Below the pieces are notes generated by a model. It saw nothing but the letters and a program-made list of their open reading frames with translations. It was not told the DNA's origin and made no database searches. A DNA stretch of 64,000 nt from Ashinkailepas kermadecensis (taxonomy: Eukaryota; Arthropoda; Thecostraca; Neolepadidae), in assembly GCA_034440615.1 (NCBI GenBank), contig JAOTOM010003669.1, positions 111,489-175,488 on the forward strand, given 5' to 3'. The position numbers and the translations under genes are program-made. This document shows, in pieces, positions 36,990 through 48,029 of the stretch. Every line of letters starts with the position of its first letter. Positions within the stretch are counted from its first letter, which is position 1.

Positions 36990-38880
36990 ACACACTTGCG
37001 GTAGTACAGACGAAATTCGACAGACCGGCTGTGGCAGTGAAAGGGTTAAGCTAGAAGCTCTAATCTATTTTCGAATTGTAGCATATCATTTTGTAATTTT
37101 AAACTGTTGTTCAGATTCGGATTTAGACTTTATTAATCTATAGGTTATTCATGTTGCTATGACAACGAGATCAAATTACTAGTGTTTACCACCAGATGTC
37201 AGTCAAATCGCTAATACACATGCGCAAAAAGTGAGCCCTTCCGTCTTCTGCTCGACGGATACTGTGGTCGAAGGTCTGTCTGAGATTTTGTTCGCATAGC
37301 ATATGTTTTTAAGTGTTCAAGCCTTTTGTGATCTTTCGCTCAGGTTTTCCTATAACCCTTTACATGTTGGCACTATACATACGGCTATATTCTGATCACA
37401 TTTTCGGTGTTTTGGCTTTCGTACAGCCCAAACTGCAAAGTATGGCACCTTCACCCTTATCTTATTAAGAAACCTAACCTAATATAACCTCGTCAAGCCA
37501 TTTGCCATACTTGGCAGTCTGGCATACAGTAGATGATAACCATAGACAAACTGGTAAATTTATGCTTTAAAAAAAATATTGTGACGTTTACTTCCAATGC
37601 AATCAATGTTCTTGAATGTGACTAAGTTGATGGGACCAGTCATTTCCTGTGCAAATGCTTACTGTTCAGTTTATGAGCAAAATAGCATAAAAGTTAAGTT
37701 ATGTAAAAGTTATTTGGGTTATGAAGGATAGCATAGAAAGTAATGTTAAAAAAAGAAACAAAATGTCACACAACCTAACCTAACCTAACATAGCCTGAAG
37801 CCCCCACTGAAGCAAACAAAGACGGAAAACTAAAATTTAAATTTATTTTTGAACAATTTATATTCTCAAAATTTTCCAAATTAACAAAAAACCCTAACTG
37901 AACCTAAGCTAAACTAATAGAACCTACTTTTCAATTTTACAAAACAAACTTCTTTTTTATTTTTGTGACTTTTTTCTCAAAAGCTGTCCAACTTAGAAAA
38001 CTTAAGCCAACAAAACCTAACCTAACTCAACCCGACCCATTTGCTTCCTTTATGGAGGATCCGCCGGAATCGGTGGATCATACGCCGGCAACTTTGGACC
38101 GTCTGTCGGCAACGGTGGGCAGTCCGCCGGCAACGGCGGATCATCCACAGGCAGCGCTGGACCGTCCGCCGGCAACGGCGTGTCATCCACAGGCAGTGCT
38201 GGACCGTCCGCTGGCAGCAGTGGACCGTCCGCCGGCAACGGTGAACCGTCCACCGGCAGCACTGGACCATCCACCGGCAGCGCTGGACTGTCCACCGGCG
38301 GCGCTGGACCGTCCGCCATCAGCGCTGGACCGTTCGCTGGCAGCAGTGGACCGTCGGCTATTAGCGCTGGACTGTCCGCCATTAGCGCTGGACCGTCCGC
38401 CGGCAACGGTGGTCCGTCCGCCGGAAACGGCGGATCAGCGCTGATTCGTCCGCCGGTGGCGCTGGACCGTCCGCCGGCACCGTTGGACCGTCCGCCAGCA
38501 ACGGCAGATCATCTGCCGGCAGCGGTGGACCGTAGCTTCCTTCAGAAACCTTGTAGAGGCCTGGCCAGTGGCCCAAGGTGATTGTGCACTCAACCAGAGC
38601 ATGCGGTCGAAGTCAACTTCATTTTCGCTGAATGTTCATTTGACTTAATAAAAAGGGGTGCTGCTGCCTGCCTCCTCTGGCTTTTCTATTGCTGTATGCC
38701 TATCGTTGAACTGGTTGCGACGTTCGATGAAGATGCGCCAATGACTAGAGGAATTCAGAGCTTATTCCGATGGAAAACTCTGACAAAAGGTTCAATGTGT
38801 GGTTTGACTACCACAAGCGAGTATAACTGCAGTCATACTCCATACTCTGCGCCATACAACTGGACAGGCTACAGCGCCTA
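36990..38880 (-). mobile_element. Family-2 repeat, rearranged inverted copy
   Basis: Going leftward it matches, in reverse complement, 39290-39640, part of the 21-bp array, 42000-42540 and 43135-43420 of the forward copy. Segments corresponding to about 40700-42000 and 42545-43135 are missing. Together with the forward copy it makes a head-to-head inverted pair around 38880-39290. Confidence 0.75.
38050..38535 (-). repeat. 21-bp palindromic minisatellite, inverted copy
   Basis: Same 21-bp unit as at 9590-10758 but in reverse orientation and only about 23 units long. Frames open on both strands are repeat artefacts. Confidence 0.9.
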
Positions 38881-39639
38881 CCTGTGTGGGACCCGAAGCA
38901 CCATGTTGCCAGTTGTCTACGAACATGATAATTCAACACACATGCTCTGATAATGCCAGTGGCAGCAGGATAACACAAATCACTCAAATTGCACATACAC
39001 ACTGAAAACATATTTGACCACCTTGAACAGAGTACACTCTCTTTCTTGGTGTTTAATGGGTGGTGACCGCAGACGACCACCCCCTACCACCAGTAGAACT
39101 ACTGCTCCCTTATTCGGAGTTTTTTGCTACCCTGACCCGGTTACCACCCTTTCCCAGATATACCAGACATACCATAGTGAAAATAAACTGGGTAACCGCC
39201 GTGCATTACTACCCCAGTGCACCCCAATAATACTCCGAAAAAGAGCGTTCTAGAACCATCTCTGCAAACCCCCTATAAGGAGCCTCGGGCTGTAGCCGTG
39301 GCAGCTGTATGGCGCAGAGTATGGAGTATGACTGCAGTCATACTCGCTTGTGGTAGTCAAGCCACACATGGAAACTTTTGTCAGAGTTTTCCATCGGAAT
39401 AAACTCTGAATTTCTCTAGTCATTCACGCATCTTCATCGAAGGTCGCAAGCAGTTCAACGATGGGCATACAGCAATGGAAAAGCCGGAGGAAGCAGGCAG
39501 CAGCACCTGTTTTTATTAAGTCAAATGAACATTCAGCGAAAATGAAGTTCACTTCGACCGCATGCTCTGGCTGAGTGCACAATCACTTTGGGCCACTGGC
39601 CAGGCCTCTACAAGGTTTCTGAAGGAAGCTACGGTCCAC

Positions 39640-40700
39640 CGCTGCCATCCGACGGTCCAGCGCTGCCGGCAGATGACCTGCCGTTGCTGGCAGACGGTCC
39701 AGCGCTGCCGGCAGACGGTCCAGCGCTGCCGGTAGACGGTCCAGCGCCGCCGGCGGACGGTCCAGCGCTGATCCGCCGTTGCCGGCGGACGGTCTAGCGC
39801 TGCCGGCGTACAGTCCAGCGTTGCCGGCGTACAGTCCAGCGCTGCCGGCGTACAGTCCAGCGCTGCCGATGGACGGTCCAGCGCTAGCAGCGGACGATCC
39901 AGTGCTACCGGTGGACGGTTCACCGCTGCCGGCGTACGGTCCAGAGTTACCGGCGGACGGTCCACCGCTAATGGCGGAAGATCCACTGCTGCCAGCGAAC
40001 GGTCCAGCGCCGCCGGCGGACAGTCCAGCGCTGCCGGTGGATGATCCAGTGCTGCCGGTGGACGGTTCGCCGTTGCAAGCAGAAGGTCCAGAATTGTCGG
40101 CGGATGATCCACCATTGCCGGCGGACAGTCCAGCGTTGCCGGTGAATGATGCAGTGCTACCGGTGGACGGTTCACCGTTGCCAGCGGACGGTCCACTGCT
40201 GCCAGCGGACGGTCCAGCGCTGCCTGTGGATGATCCGCCGTTGCCGGCGGACGGTTCAGCGTTGCCGGCGGATGATCCACCGTTGCCGGCGGACGGTCCA
40301 GTGCTGCCAGCTGACGGTCCAGCGCTGCCAGAAGATGATGCGTCGTTGCCATTGAACAGCCCAGCGACACAGTCGGACGGTCCAGCGCTGATCCGCCGTT
40401 GCCGGCGGACGGACCAGCGCTGCCGGAGTACAGCCCAGCGCTGCCGGTGGACGGTCAAGCGCTACCGGCGGACGGTCCAGTACTGCCGTGGGACGGTTCA
40501 CCGCTGCCGGTGGACGGTCGTAGAGTTGCCGGTGGATGATCCACAGTTGCCGGCGGACAGTCCAGTGCTGCTGGTGGACGGTCCGCCGCTGCCGGTGGAC
40601 GGTCCAGAGTTGCTGGAAGATGATCCGTCGCTGCCGGCGGACGGTCCAGCGCTGCCGCTGAACGGTCTACGGCTGACGGTGGACGGTCCGCCGGCAACAC
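39640..40700 (+). repeat. 21-bp palindromic minisatellite, copy 2
   Basis: About 50 units of the same 21-bp repeat. The longest open frames are 310 residues on the plus strand (39779-40711) and 291 on the minus strand (39583-40458), both heptad-like repeats. Simultaneous openness of both strands argues against a gene. Confidence 0.9.
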
Positions 40701-41717
40701 ATTCTAAGTAGATACTTAACCCTCGCCGGGTCGGCCAGCGAACCCACCTTCTCTGGGCCGAAGGGGTGGGGGTGGGGAGGCTCTTGAAAGGTCCCTCGAA
40801 CGTCCGATCTGCGTATGCTAGGATTACATTCAGAACACAGTTTCAAAGCTGTAGTCGTGGAGAGCCCGAAACAACCTTTAGCTTTGCATTTTGACTGATA
40901 ATGCGGTCACTAGAGGTCGTATTAGGTTGATATAAGGATCCTGACTTAGTCCCTGGAAATGATAAGAGACGCTATGTGGTTCCTTTTAACACTCACGTCA
41001 GGTCATCTCAGATCATTCGATTGTCATCAAATATCACGTTGCACGACTAAGGCGGAGGTGAAACTGAATTCAGATATCACTTGGTGATAAACAGTAGCAT
41101 TCTGTATAAGATTGCATTGTGTAGAATATGCATGATGCGTGACCTGATCTGATGCCATTGGCCTTGAACACATAAATTAACCCAGAATTATTATTACATA
41201 GTATTTATCATATTCGGTGTGACATATCACCCACAAATTGAATTTTCTCCACTGAATACGGTAAGCAGTCGAGGAAACCGACCAGATCTCAGGTCAGTAA
41301 CGTTGACCTAAGTTGACATTTCAAGATGGAATTTCGTTCGTCTTGATGCAAATATAGCATTACCCAAATTGTGTGCTAGATTGTTGCAACTACTCTGATT
41401 GGCGGCATTTTGAATATTTTGAAACATCACTCTCTTTGACCCATTCCAGGTCAATGACCTTTGACTACCTGACTTGAAATTTTTACAAAGTAAGCAAAGC
41501 AGATGGATAATGAGCTACTGAAGAATTGGTGTCTTTGTGTCTACTCATTCGGCAGCTATTACAAGAAACCCGAAGGGTGCTCCCGAGAACCCCCTCCCCC
41601 TGGCACGGCGAGGGTTAATGCATACGCACAACACATAATTGATTAAAACAATACTGCATGTATCACCGGGGTAAGTTGTTAAATGTACCATTTTACCCCC
41701 AATACCTTTTTAACCAA

Positions 41718-41881
41718 GGGGACGAGTGGTCTAGGGGTAAGATGCTCGTCTCACAATCGAAGGGTTGTGGGTTCGAGTCTCACCTGTCGCTACTTTTCGC
41801 CCGCGACCAATCGGCGTGAGAGATTGGCAACGCTACATGACTCAACGGTCGACGTGTCGTAAAACCAATAACCAACGAACG
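41718..41881 (+). mobile_element. tRNA-derived SINE, copy 1 (with empty site elsewhere)
   Basis: A 164-bp element whose head has pol III promoter boxes: A-box-like GTGGTCTAGGGGTAAG and B-box GGGTTCGAGTC. A conserved body follows (CGACCAATCGGCGTGAGAG), then a CCAATAACCAACGAAC tail. It is flanked by 11-base duplications TTTTTAACCAA at 41707-41717 and 41882-41892. The paralogous site at about 11748-11758 is uninterrupted, which proves insertion. Confidence 0.92.
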
Positions 41882-43504
41882 TTTTTAACCAACTGACCTC
41901 GAGCCGTCGCGCCATGTTCATAATGCCCCATAGCAGACATGCGTGGCTTTGTCGTTATTGTTTTAAAGTGTGCACAAGATAAGTTTTGCACACATTTTTC
42001 CTCCATAAAGCAAGCATATGCGTCGGGTTGTGTTTGGTTAGGTTTTGATGGTTTAAGTTTTCTAAGTTTGACAACTTTGTAAAGTTTTTCACAAAAAATG
42101 CTTTTTTTAAAGAAACTGTTTTATTGAAAAGCGGGTTAGCTTAGGTTCAGTTAAGATTTTTGAATTCTGAATTTTTTTCAATATAAATTGTTCAAAATGT
42201 TTTCATTTTTTGCTTTTGTATTTCCAGAGGGTCGTCAGGCGAGAATAGGTTAGGTTACGTGACATTAAAAAAAAACATTACTTTCTATGCTATGCTTCAT
42301 AATCCAAAACCCCTTTTTGGTGTTAGTGTGCTCATAAACTGAAAGTAAGCATTTGCACAGGAAATGACTGATCCCATCATCTTAGTCACCTTCAAGAACA
42401 TTAATTGCACTGGAAGGATGCATTCCAAGATTTAAAAAAGACACCTTAAAGCACAAATTTACCAATTTGTCTATGGTTATCACCTCACTGTATGCCAGAC
42501 TGCTAAGTATGGCAAATGGCTTGACGAGGTTATATTAGGTTAGGCTTTTAACTTGGAAAATTTTAAGAACATAAATGACTCGAAATTTTTCCAAATTATA
42601 CATTTTTTCTTCTCCAAAGCGATGATAGACTAGGTTAGATTAGGTGAAGTGACATTTTTTTAATGTAATTTTTGAAAATGTACTAAAATGTATTAACTCA
42701 TCTCCTTTCTTGGTGATATTTTGCTCACAAACTGAAAAGTAAGCATTTGCACAGCAAAGGAGTGGTTCCATCATCTTAGTCACATTGAAAAACATTGCAT
42801 TGGAAGGATAAATTACAATTCCATCAAACACCTTAAAGTACAAATTTACCGGTGTATATACGGTTATAAAGTATGCCTGACTGCAGAGTATGGCAATTGG
42901 CTCGACGAGGCGCACCAACCGCGGAAAACATCCGCACCGAAACGCATTTGGAGGTCAAATATCCGCAACTGGGAGATCGAATACATGCACCAAATGCAAA
43001 AAAAAAACAAAGTGAAGAAAATCAACAGGTTTGCAAGCGCCTTTTCTGCATGGCCACTCCCGTCCCCGCACCAGCCGCACCGCTGGGTGCCAGCCAGCAG
43101 TGCGGCTGGCAGCCATACTGGCTTTGACACTTAAAAACATATGCTATGCGAATCTCGGACTGACCTTCGACCGCACCACCCGCCGAGCAGAAGACGGAAG
43201 TGCTTTCTGCGCATGTGTACTAGCGATTTGACTGACATCTGGTGGTAAACACTGGCAGTTTGATCGCGTTGTCATTGCAACATGACTAACCTACAGATTA
43301 ATGGAGTCTAAATCCGAATTTGAACAACAGTTTCAAGCTACAAAATTAAATGCTACAATGCGAAAATAGATTGGAGCTTCCAGCTTAATCGTATAACGTT
43401 TAGCAGGCTACAAAGCGTGGCTGTATTACGCGGGAACTTGACCACCGTAAAACTGGTTAGAGCGGGGTGTTTTAAAAATGCGCACACATTACTAGTCATA
43501 TATT

Positions 43505-43781
43505 GGTAACTTTACTCTGGAGAGTTCACGAAAGTGGTTCTGCCTTGTGGTCGCATACCCAAAGTAACATATTTGCTACGCACATCATGGTTATCTTGCA
43601 TGGTTAATATTTCTTATTCTTTTTAGAGCATAACCGTTATTGAATAACTACCCGTTATATTCGCATTATTTTGGTTTTCCACTTAAAAGTAGTAAAATAT
43701 GTGTTAGTCATCCGATAACCGTACCTTTATACTCGTTTTATATTGACTACTAGCTTGAAGTTAGTAAAATATTTTCAGTGC
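43505..43781 (+). mobile_element. Single arm of the foldback element
   Basis: It matches the left arm of the hairpin at 24887-25158 through ATTTTCAGTGCA. Instead of the right arm, a 57-bp satellite begins at exactly this point. Confidence 0.78.
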
Positions 43782-43782
43782 A

Positions 43783-44010
43783 TGCTCTGAGGATATCAGC
43801 GACATCAGGGTGACTCAAATCACCCAATTTTTGCATACATGCTCTGGTAATATCAGCGGAATCAGAGTGATACAAATCACCCACTTTTCGCACACATGCT
43901 CTGATAATACCAGCGGCATAAAAGTAACACAAACCACCGTATTTTCGCACACATGCTCTGACAATATTAGCGGCATCAGAGTAACACAAATCCTCCGGAT
44001 TTCACACACA
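43783..44010 (+). repeat. 57-bp satellite, four units
   Basis: Units of 56-58 bp start with TGCTCTGRYAATA at 43783, 43840, 43897 and 43955, with a truncated fifth at 44011. Single related units lie at 8886 and 38938 in the family-2 repeats. Open frames on both strands are due to the 57 = 3 x 19 period. Confidence 0.9.
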
Positions 44011-44019
44011 TGCTCTGGC

Positions 44020-44273
44020 AATATCAGCGGCGTGAATATATCAGTGTGACGCCAATATCAGCGGCGTGGGTATATCAGTGTGACGCCAATATCAGCGGCG
44101 TGGGTATATCAGTGTGACGCCAATATCAGCGGCGTGAGTATATCAATGTGACGCCAATATCAGCGGCGTGAGTATATCAGTGTGACGCCTCACACATGCT
44201 CTGGCAATATCAGCGGCGTGAGTATATCAGTGTGACGCCAACATCAGCGGCGTGAGTATATCAATGTGACGCC
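44020..44273 (+). repeat. 34-bp satellite, 5 + 2 units
   Basis: Seven nearly identical 34-bp units contain AATATCAGCGGCGTG, then TATATCARTGTGACGCC. Five run from 44020 to 44189, then a 16-bp linker (TCACACATGCTCTGGC, 44190-44205), then two more to 44273. The linker repeats the junction at 44004-44019. Each unit has GGCGT near one end and ACGCC at the other. Confidence 0.95.
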
Positions 44274-45228
44274 AATCACTTAAGTTTAGGGAAAGTGATG
44301 TGTCCAAAAGTTGTCATATCGGGAACCAGTGCCAGTCCATGGTTGTATGAAAATATTCGGCGTAGTCACACATATTATATTTCGGCATTACTACGCCCAT
44401 GGCCACCCATCATATTTACTGAGCTCAAGAATTGGATTTACGTGAGCATTTATTGGGCAACTTTTTAGATAGGAGAGATATAATGATGCCTCAGGTGGCT
44501 TCAACTTGCCAATGTTAATAGTTAATATATTATGAGATTTTTCCACATCTAACTCCTACCGTATAACCACGCAATGCCAACGTTAAGCGATACCGCTTAA
44601 AGGCAACGCCACCACATAGCTGGTGCGCTACGTTCGCATAAACCGCGACCGTAGCCCTGTCTGATGTTAGCGCGATCGGCAGCATGGATTTATTCTGGTT
44701 TACGAAATTGATGGGTTAAAAAATAATCCATGGGAGATGACTTCCGCTTGTTCCGAAATATGTGGGGTAAGCAGTGATAAACTGCTCTTAGCTCATAATA
44801 GTGCCCGAGATCTAGTCATGTTCGTCCCGTTTGTCACAAATATTTGTTAAATAAAATATTGCAGAACACGGAGGACACAGTGTTGTAAAAATAGGCGGTT
44901 CCTGGGTTTTTGTCATCCAGAACTTTATGCTCTCCAGAAATTATCCTCTCATTTTGTTTGTCTCCTTTGGAGGTTGAATGGTGCTGTATGACCATGAACT
45001 GCTCTGTGACGAAGTATTCAAGATCTACTGGAAAGTGTAAACTGAGATTCTGATGTCACAGGTTTGAAGATAAATAGCCTCTCCGTATTCGATTATCTGG
45101 TAATCGAATACGGAGACATCCAGGATTACAAAGCACAAATCCAACCTGGGGGGGGGACTCAAGCTTGCCGCCTCCCCTAGCGAACGCGGGCCCGTGATGT
45201 GCAGGTCATGACGCACTGGCCGTTACAG
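44274..45228. other. Last part of the 37-kb intron
   Basis: No element was recognised. GATTATCTGGTAATC and the flanking TCGAATACGGAGA form a local inverted repeat near 45075-45120. The stretch ends in the exon 3 acceptor CCGTTACAG. Confidence 0.45.
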
Positions 45229-45383
45229 GCGATCGCTGCCCGCTGTACTTCGATGACGGCGAAAACCCATGGGTCCGGAAGGACCAGTTCTTCAAGGTGT
45301 TCACCTTCAAGAGCAGCGCTTCGAGTGGTATGCTGGCCGTATCCATCCTGGCGACGTCGCTGCTGGTCGCCGTGCTCGTGTGA
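45229..45383 (+). CDS. Terminal exon of visible gene with GPI-type tail
   Basis: Acceptor GGCCGTTACAG in phase 1 fits the exon 2 donor. The frame reads DRCPLYFDDGENPWVR, KDQFFKVFTFKSSASSG, MLAVSILATSLLVAVLV and then TGA at 45381. There is one more cysteine. The last 17-18 residues are hydrophobic and end at the stop with no cytoplasmic tail, preceded by small residues (SSASSG). This is the pattern of a GPI-anchor addition signal, although a C-terminal transmembrane anchor is possible. The visible ectodomain thus has four cysteines and one N-glycosylation site. Function is unknown. Confidence 0.75.
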
Positions 45384-46170
45384 GACAAGACTGATCAGTG
45401 ATCTGAGAGACGTGCCCCTGGTGGCAGGGATGTGCGTGGGCGTTAAAGCAGCCTATGCATTAGGGGAGGGGAAGAAGAGGTTGGACCGATTATTTAGGTC
45501 ATTTTTTCCAGTCAGCACCATACGATTAATGGCTGAAGTCGAAGAAAATTAGAGCGGGCATGTCCCTCAGACCTCCCCTCCGGAAACAACACTCATGGTG
45601 ACGTGCAGCGCACCTGAGAGGTATTGCCAGCTCTCAGGCCAGTGGAGGGCGGCAGTGTGCCGAAGCGGCCGCCCCGCGCAGCCGAAGAGGTGGATCGCGC
45701 TCTGCTGCAGCCTCATCAGATGTGTAGGTCATAAAGTGTACATAGTTTGCGTACAGTGGCTCTGTGTTCACATATTGGACATGGTTTTGTATTGGCGAAA
45801 CGTTGAATCCGATAAGGCATTGTGACTATGTTTTACTTTGTGATACCTTCTTCGTGCATTTACACCCTCAGACCACCTCACTGCTACACCAATGAAGAAG
45901 GACCAAATTTTAACACACACCCAATTAATTATCCCTTCTTGAGGATGACTTGATTTTATATTGTGTTGTAATATTATATTATATTTTCTATTGATTTCAT
46001 GCGATTCCCAGCATTCATTTGACGAATGTGATGTCTGTACCGCCCTTCCTCTTATATAAAAAAAAACAATCTTGGGTGCGCTACCGAGCGTGTTGTATTA
46101 AGTTCAGTGTCTATATGTGTATATGCCTTTTATGTCATGTGTTGGAATAAACAATGATGGAAGGCGAAGC
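45384..46170 (+). other. Probable 3' UTR
   Basis: Non-repeat sequence follows the stop codon. AATAAA occurs at 46146-46151 and could be the polyadenylation signal. The extent is inferred only. Confidence 0.35.
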
Positions 46171-46369
46171 CGTAAGAATGTTTGTTTACTCTGGACACGA
46201 ATCAAATCATCAGTGTCAACTGTTTTCATTTCTCATGGCCAAAGTGTATATAGGTATTTCAGCTTATTATTTAACGTGTCTTCTCAGTTGTCCTCTTGTT
46301 TACTATGTCTTTTCAGTTTTCTTCTGTCAATTTATTCAGTGTACTATGTCTTTTCAGTTTTCTACGTCG

Positions 46370-46530
46370 GGGGACGAGTAGTCTAGGGGTAAGTTGCCCG
46401 TCCCACAATCGAAAGATTGTGGGTTCGAGTCTCGCCTGTCGCTACTCTTCGCCCGCGACCAATCGGCGTGAGAGATTGGCGACGCTATATGACTCAACGG
46501 TCGACGTGTCGCAAAACCAGTAACCGACCA
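46370..46530 (+). mobile_element. tRNA-derived SINE, copy 2
   Basis: Same head (GGGGACGAGTAGTCTAGG), B box (GGGTTCGAGTC), body (CGACCAATCGGCGTGAGAG) and tail (CCAGTAACCGACCAA) as 41718-41881. It is inserted in a small tandem of TACTATGTCTTTTCAG units (46301, 46342, then 46538 after the insertion), so the duplication could not be resolved cleanly. Confidence 0.88.
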
Positions 46531-46840
46531 ATTATCTACTATGTCTTTTTACAACATTTGCAGTTTCTGCAATACAGCCAGCAGTAGGTTGTACAATACA
46601 TTACGCAATAAAATTGGAATGCATGGTTTGTGATGATAGCGCCATTTATGTGATACTACATTGATGGCCACATTTCCATAATACGTTTGTTTTTCGTTCT
46701 CTTTTGTGGTTTTTGCCGAATATTCTGTTGGAAAGGTTTTTGCAGTAAGGTCCAGACAATGATTCAAGCAGCGGGGACACTGAACAACGGAAAACATGGG
46801 GTGATTATCCTCGAGTCTGTGAAAGGATGTCGCACCCATG

Positions 46841-46930
46841 GACAGTGGCGTCACCACGAAATTCCTCCAGGGGGGGGATCGAAAGGGGGCCTCCTGCTCC
46901 CCGAAAGGGGGCCTCCATTGTGTTAGACCT
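46841..46930 (+). repeat. CAGTGGCGTCACCACG terminus remnant
   Basis: A family-1-like terminus followed by AGGGGGGG and a doubled GAAAGGGGGCCTCC. It looks like a truncated or deleted repeat end. Confidence 0.4.
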
Positions 46931-47734
46931 ATTTTTTTAGGCTCTTAGTATGGTTCGGGAATCGGAAGCATGATTTAATATTGATGTCTTGTTTGTTCTT
47001 GGCATGGTGCATCATTTACTCATAACGCAATAGCAATAATCATTTTTCGCTGAAATCTGGGCCATACCAGGGTATAAATAAGTAATATGTGGATAAATAC
47101 CTAAGTGCCAAAACAAACCAACGTCTCAATACTTTCTCGACCAGAAGAATCTTCCCGCTGACCTCTAGATTGCAGCGAGCTGGCGGGGCTGGTGCTAAGC
47201 ATATCTTACAGATATATCCCATGGATCAACCCGCTTTTATGTCCTCCAAGTCTAACTGAATATAGCTAGATTCATCACTACTGTTATTTATTCCCACCAG
47301 CTTGATGTCATAAGCAAAGCTTAAACGATCATTTATCGGTCCTAGGACGACAATTTCGCGAAGGTGACAACGAGAAGTGGATTGCATTGGTTTTCTGATC
47401 GCCATCTTAGGCATTTGTTAATTTGTATAACATTTGCTGCTGGCTGCAAGGCACCTGGCACGCAAGCTAAAATATTAAATCCTCAGCGAATAAATTCACG
47501 ACAAGAACATGCATTGAACAACAATGCATAAATGGCAATGCAACAATGCAACAATGGCAATGTATACATAATGCAGAACCTTCAAATTCCACGCCGTGAC
47601 GCCCATGGTTTTCGCTGTGCTGTACCGTTTTGCAAATGACGCGAAGGTATGGAAGCTGGGCAATTCTAATCATGCAGGCTGTAATAACAGAAAAGAAGTT
47701 TGTTGGAAGAAAATGCATTGAAAAACATCATTCC
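46931..47734. other. Intergenic spacer
   Basis: No gene was recognised. ACAATGCA / GGCAATG short repeats occur near 47520-47565. Confidence 0.4.
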
Positions 47735-47751
47735 TCCCATTTTATATGGGG

Positions 47752-47920
47752 GGCGGGACGAGTAGTCTAGGGGTAAGTTTCCCGTCTCACAATCGAAAGG
47801 TTATGGGTTCGCGTCTCACCTGTCCTAACTCTTCGCCCGCGGTCAATCGGCGTGAGAGATTGGCGACGCTGCATGACTCAACGGTCCAGGTGTCGTAAAA
47901 CTAATAACCAACCAACCAAC
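47752..47920 (+). mobile_element. tRNA-derived SINE, copy 3 (with empty site elsewhere)
   Basis: A 169-bp copy of the same SINE, with the tail AATAACCAACCAACCAAC. It is flanked by 14-base duplications CATTTTATATGGGG at 47738-47751 and 47921-47934. The paralogous segment at about 32655-32685 (AATTTTATATGGGGGCATG) is uninterrupted. The B box has a substitution (GTTCGCGTC). Confidence 0.92.
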
Positions 47921-48029
47921 CATTTTATATGGGGCATGGGTGTTGTTTTGCATGCTTGTGAGGGGTAATTTGTCCCCTCAATGTTGGCTTTTCCCCATGG
48001 GCTTATGTTTCTGAAAATTATTGAGGCAC

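Larger units (their letters stand above)
38880..43500 (+). mobile_element. Family-2 composite repeat, copy 2
   Basis: Colinear with 8824-12560: a shared 5' segment with ACCTGTGTGGGACCCGAAGC, minisatellite 39640-40700, AGGTCA segment 40900-41500, TTAGG-bearing segment 42020-42860 and GGCGCACCAACCGCGG at 42908. It differs by one extra satellite unit near 38940-39055, no AT microsatellite, and a SINE insertion at 41718-41881. It continues past the end of copy 1 into sequence paired with 36990-37310 and then into a foldback arm. Confidence 0.72.

Noticed and set aside
39583..40711. Open frames of 291 and 310 residues on opposite strands
   Set aside because: They are produced by a 21-bp tandem repeat with no stop in several frames. 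Both strands are open at once, and there is no splice, start or promoter context.
41718..41790. Possible functional tRNA gene
   Set aside because: The head has A and B boxes but is followed by a conserved non-tRNA body and tail, occurs three times, and has target-site duplications. It is a SINE.
43783..44273. Possible CRISPR array
   Set aside because: Units are directly tandem with no unique spacers, and the context is eukaryotic with no cas genes.
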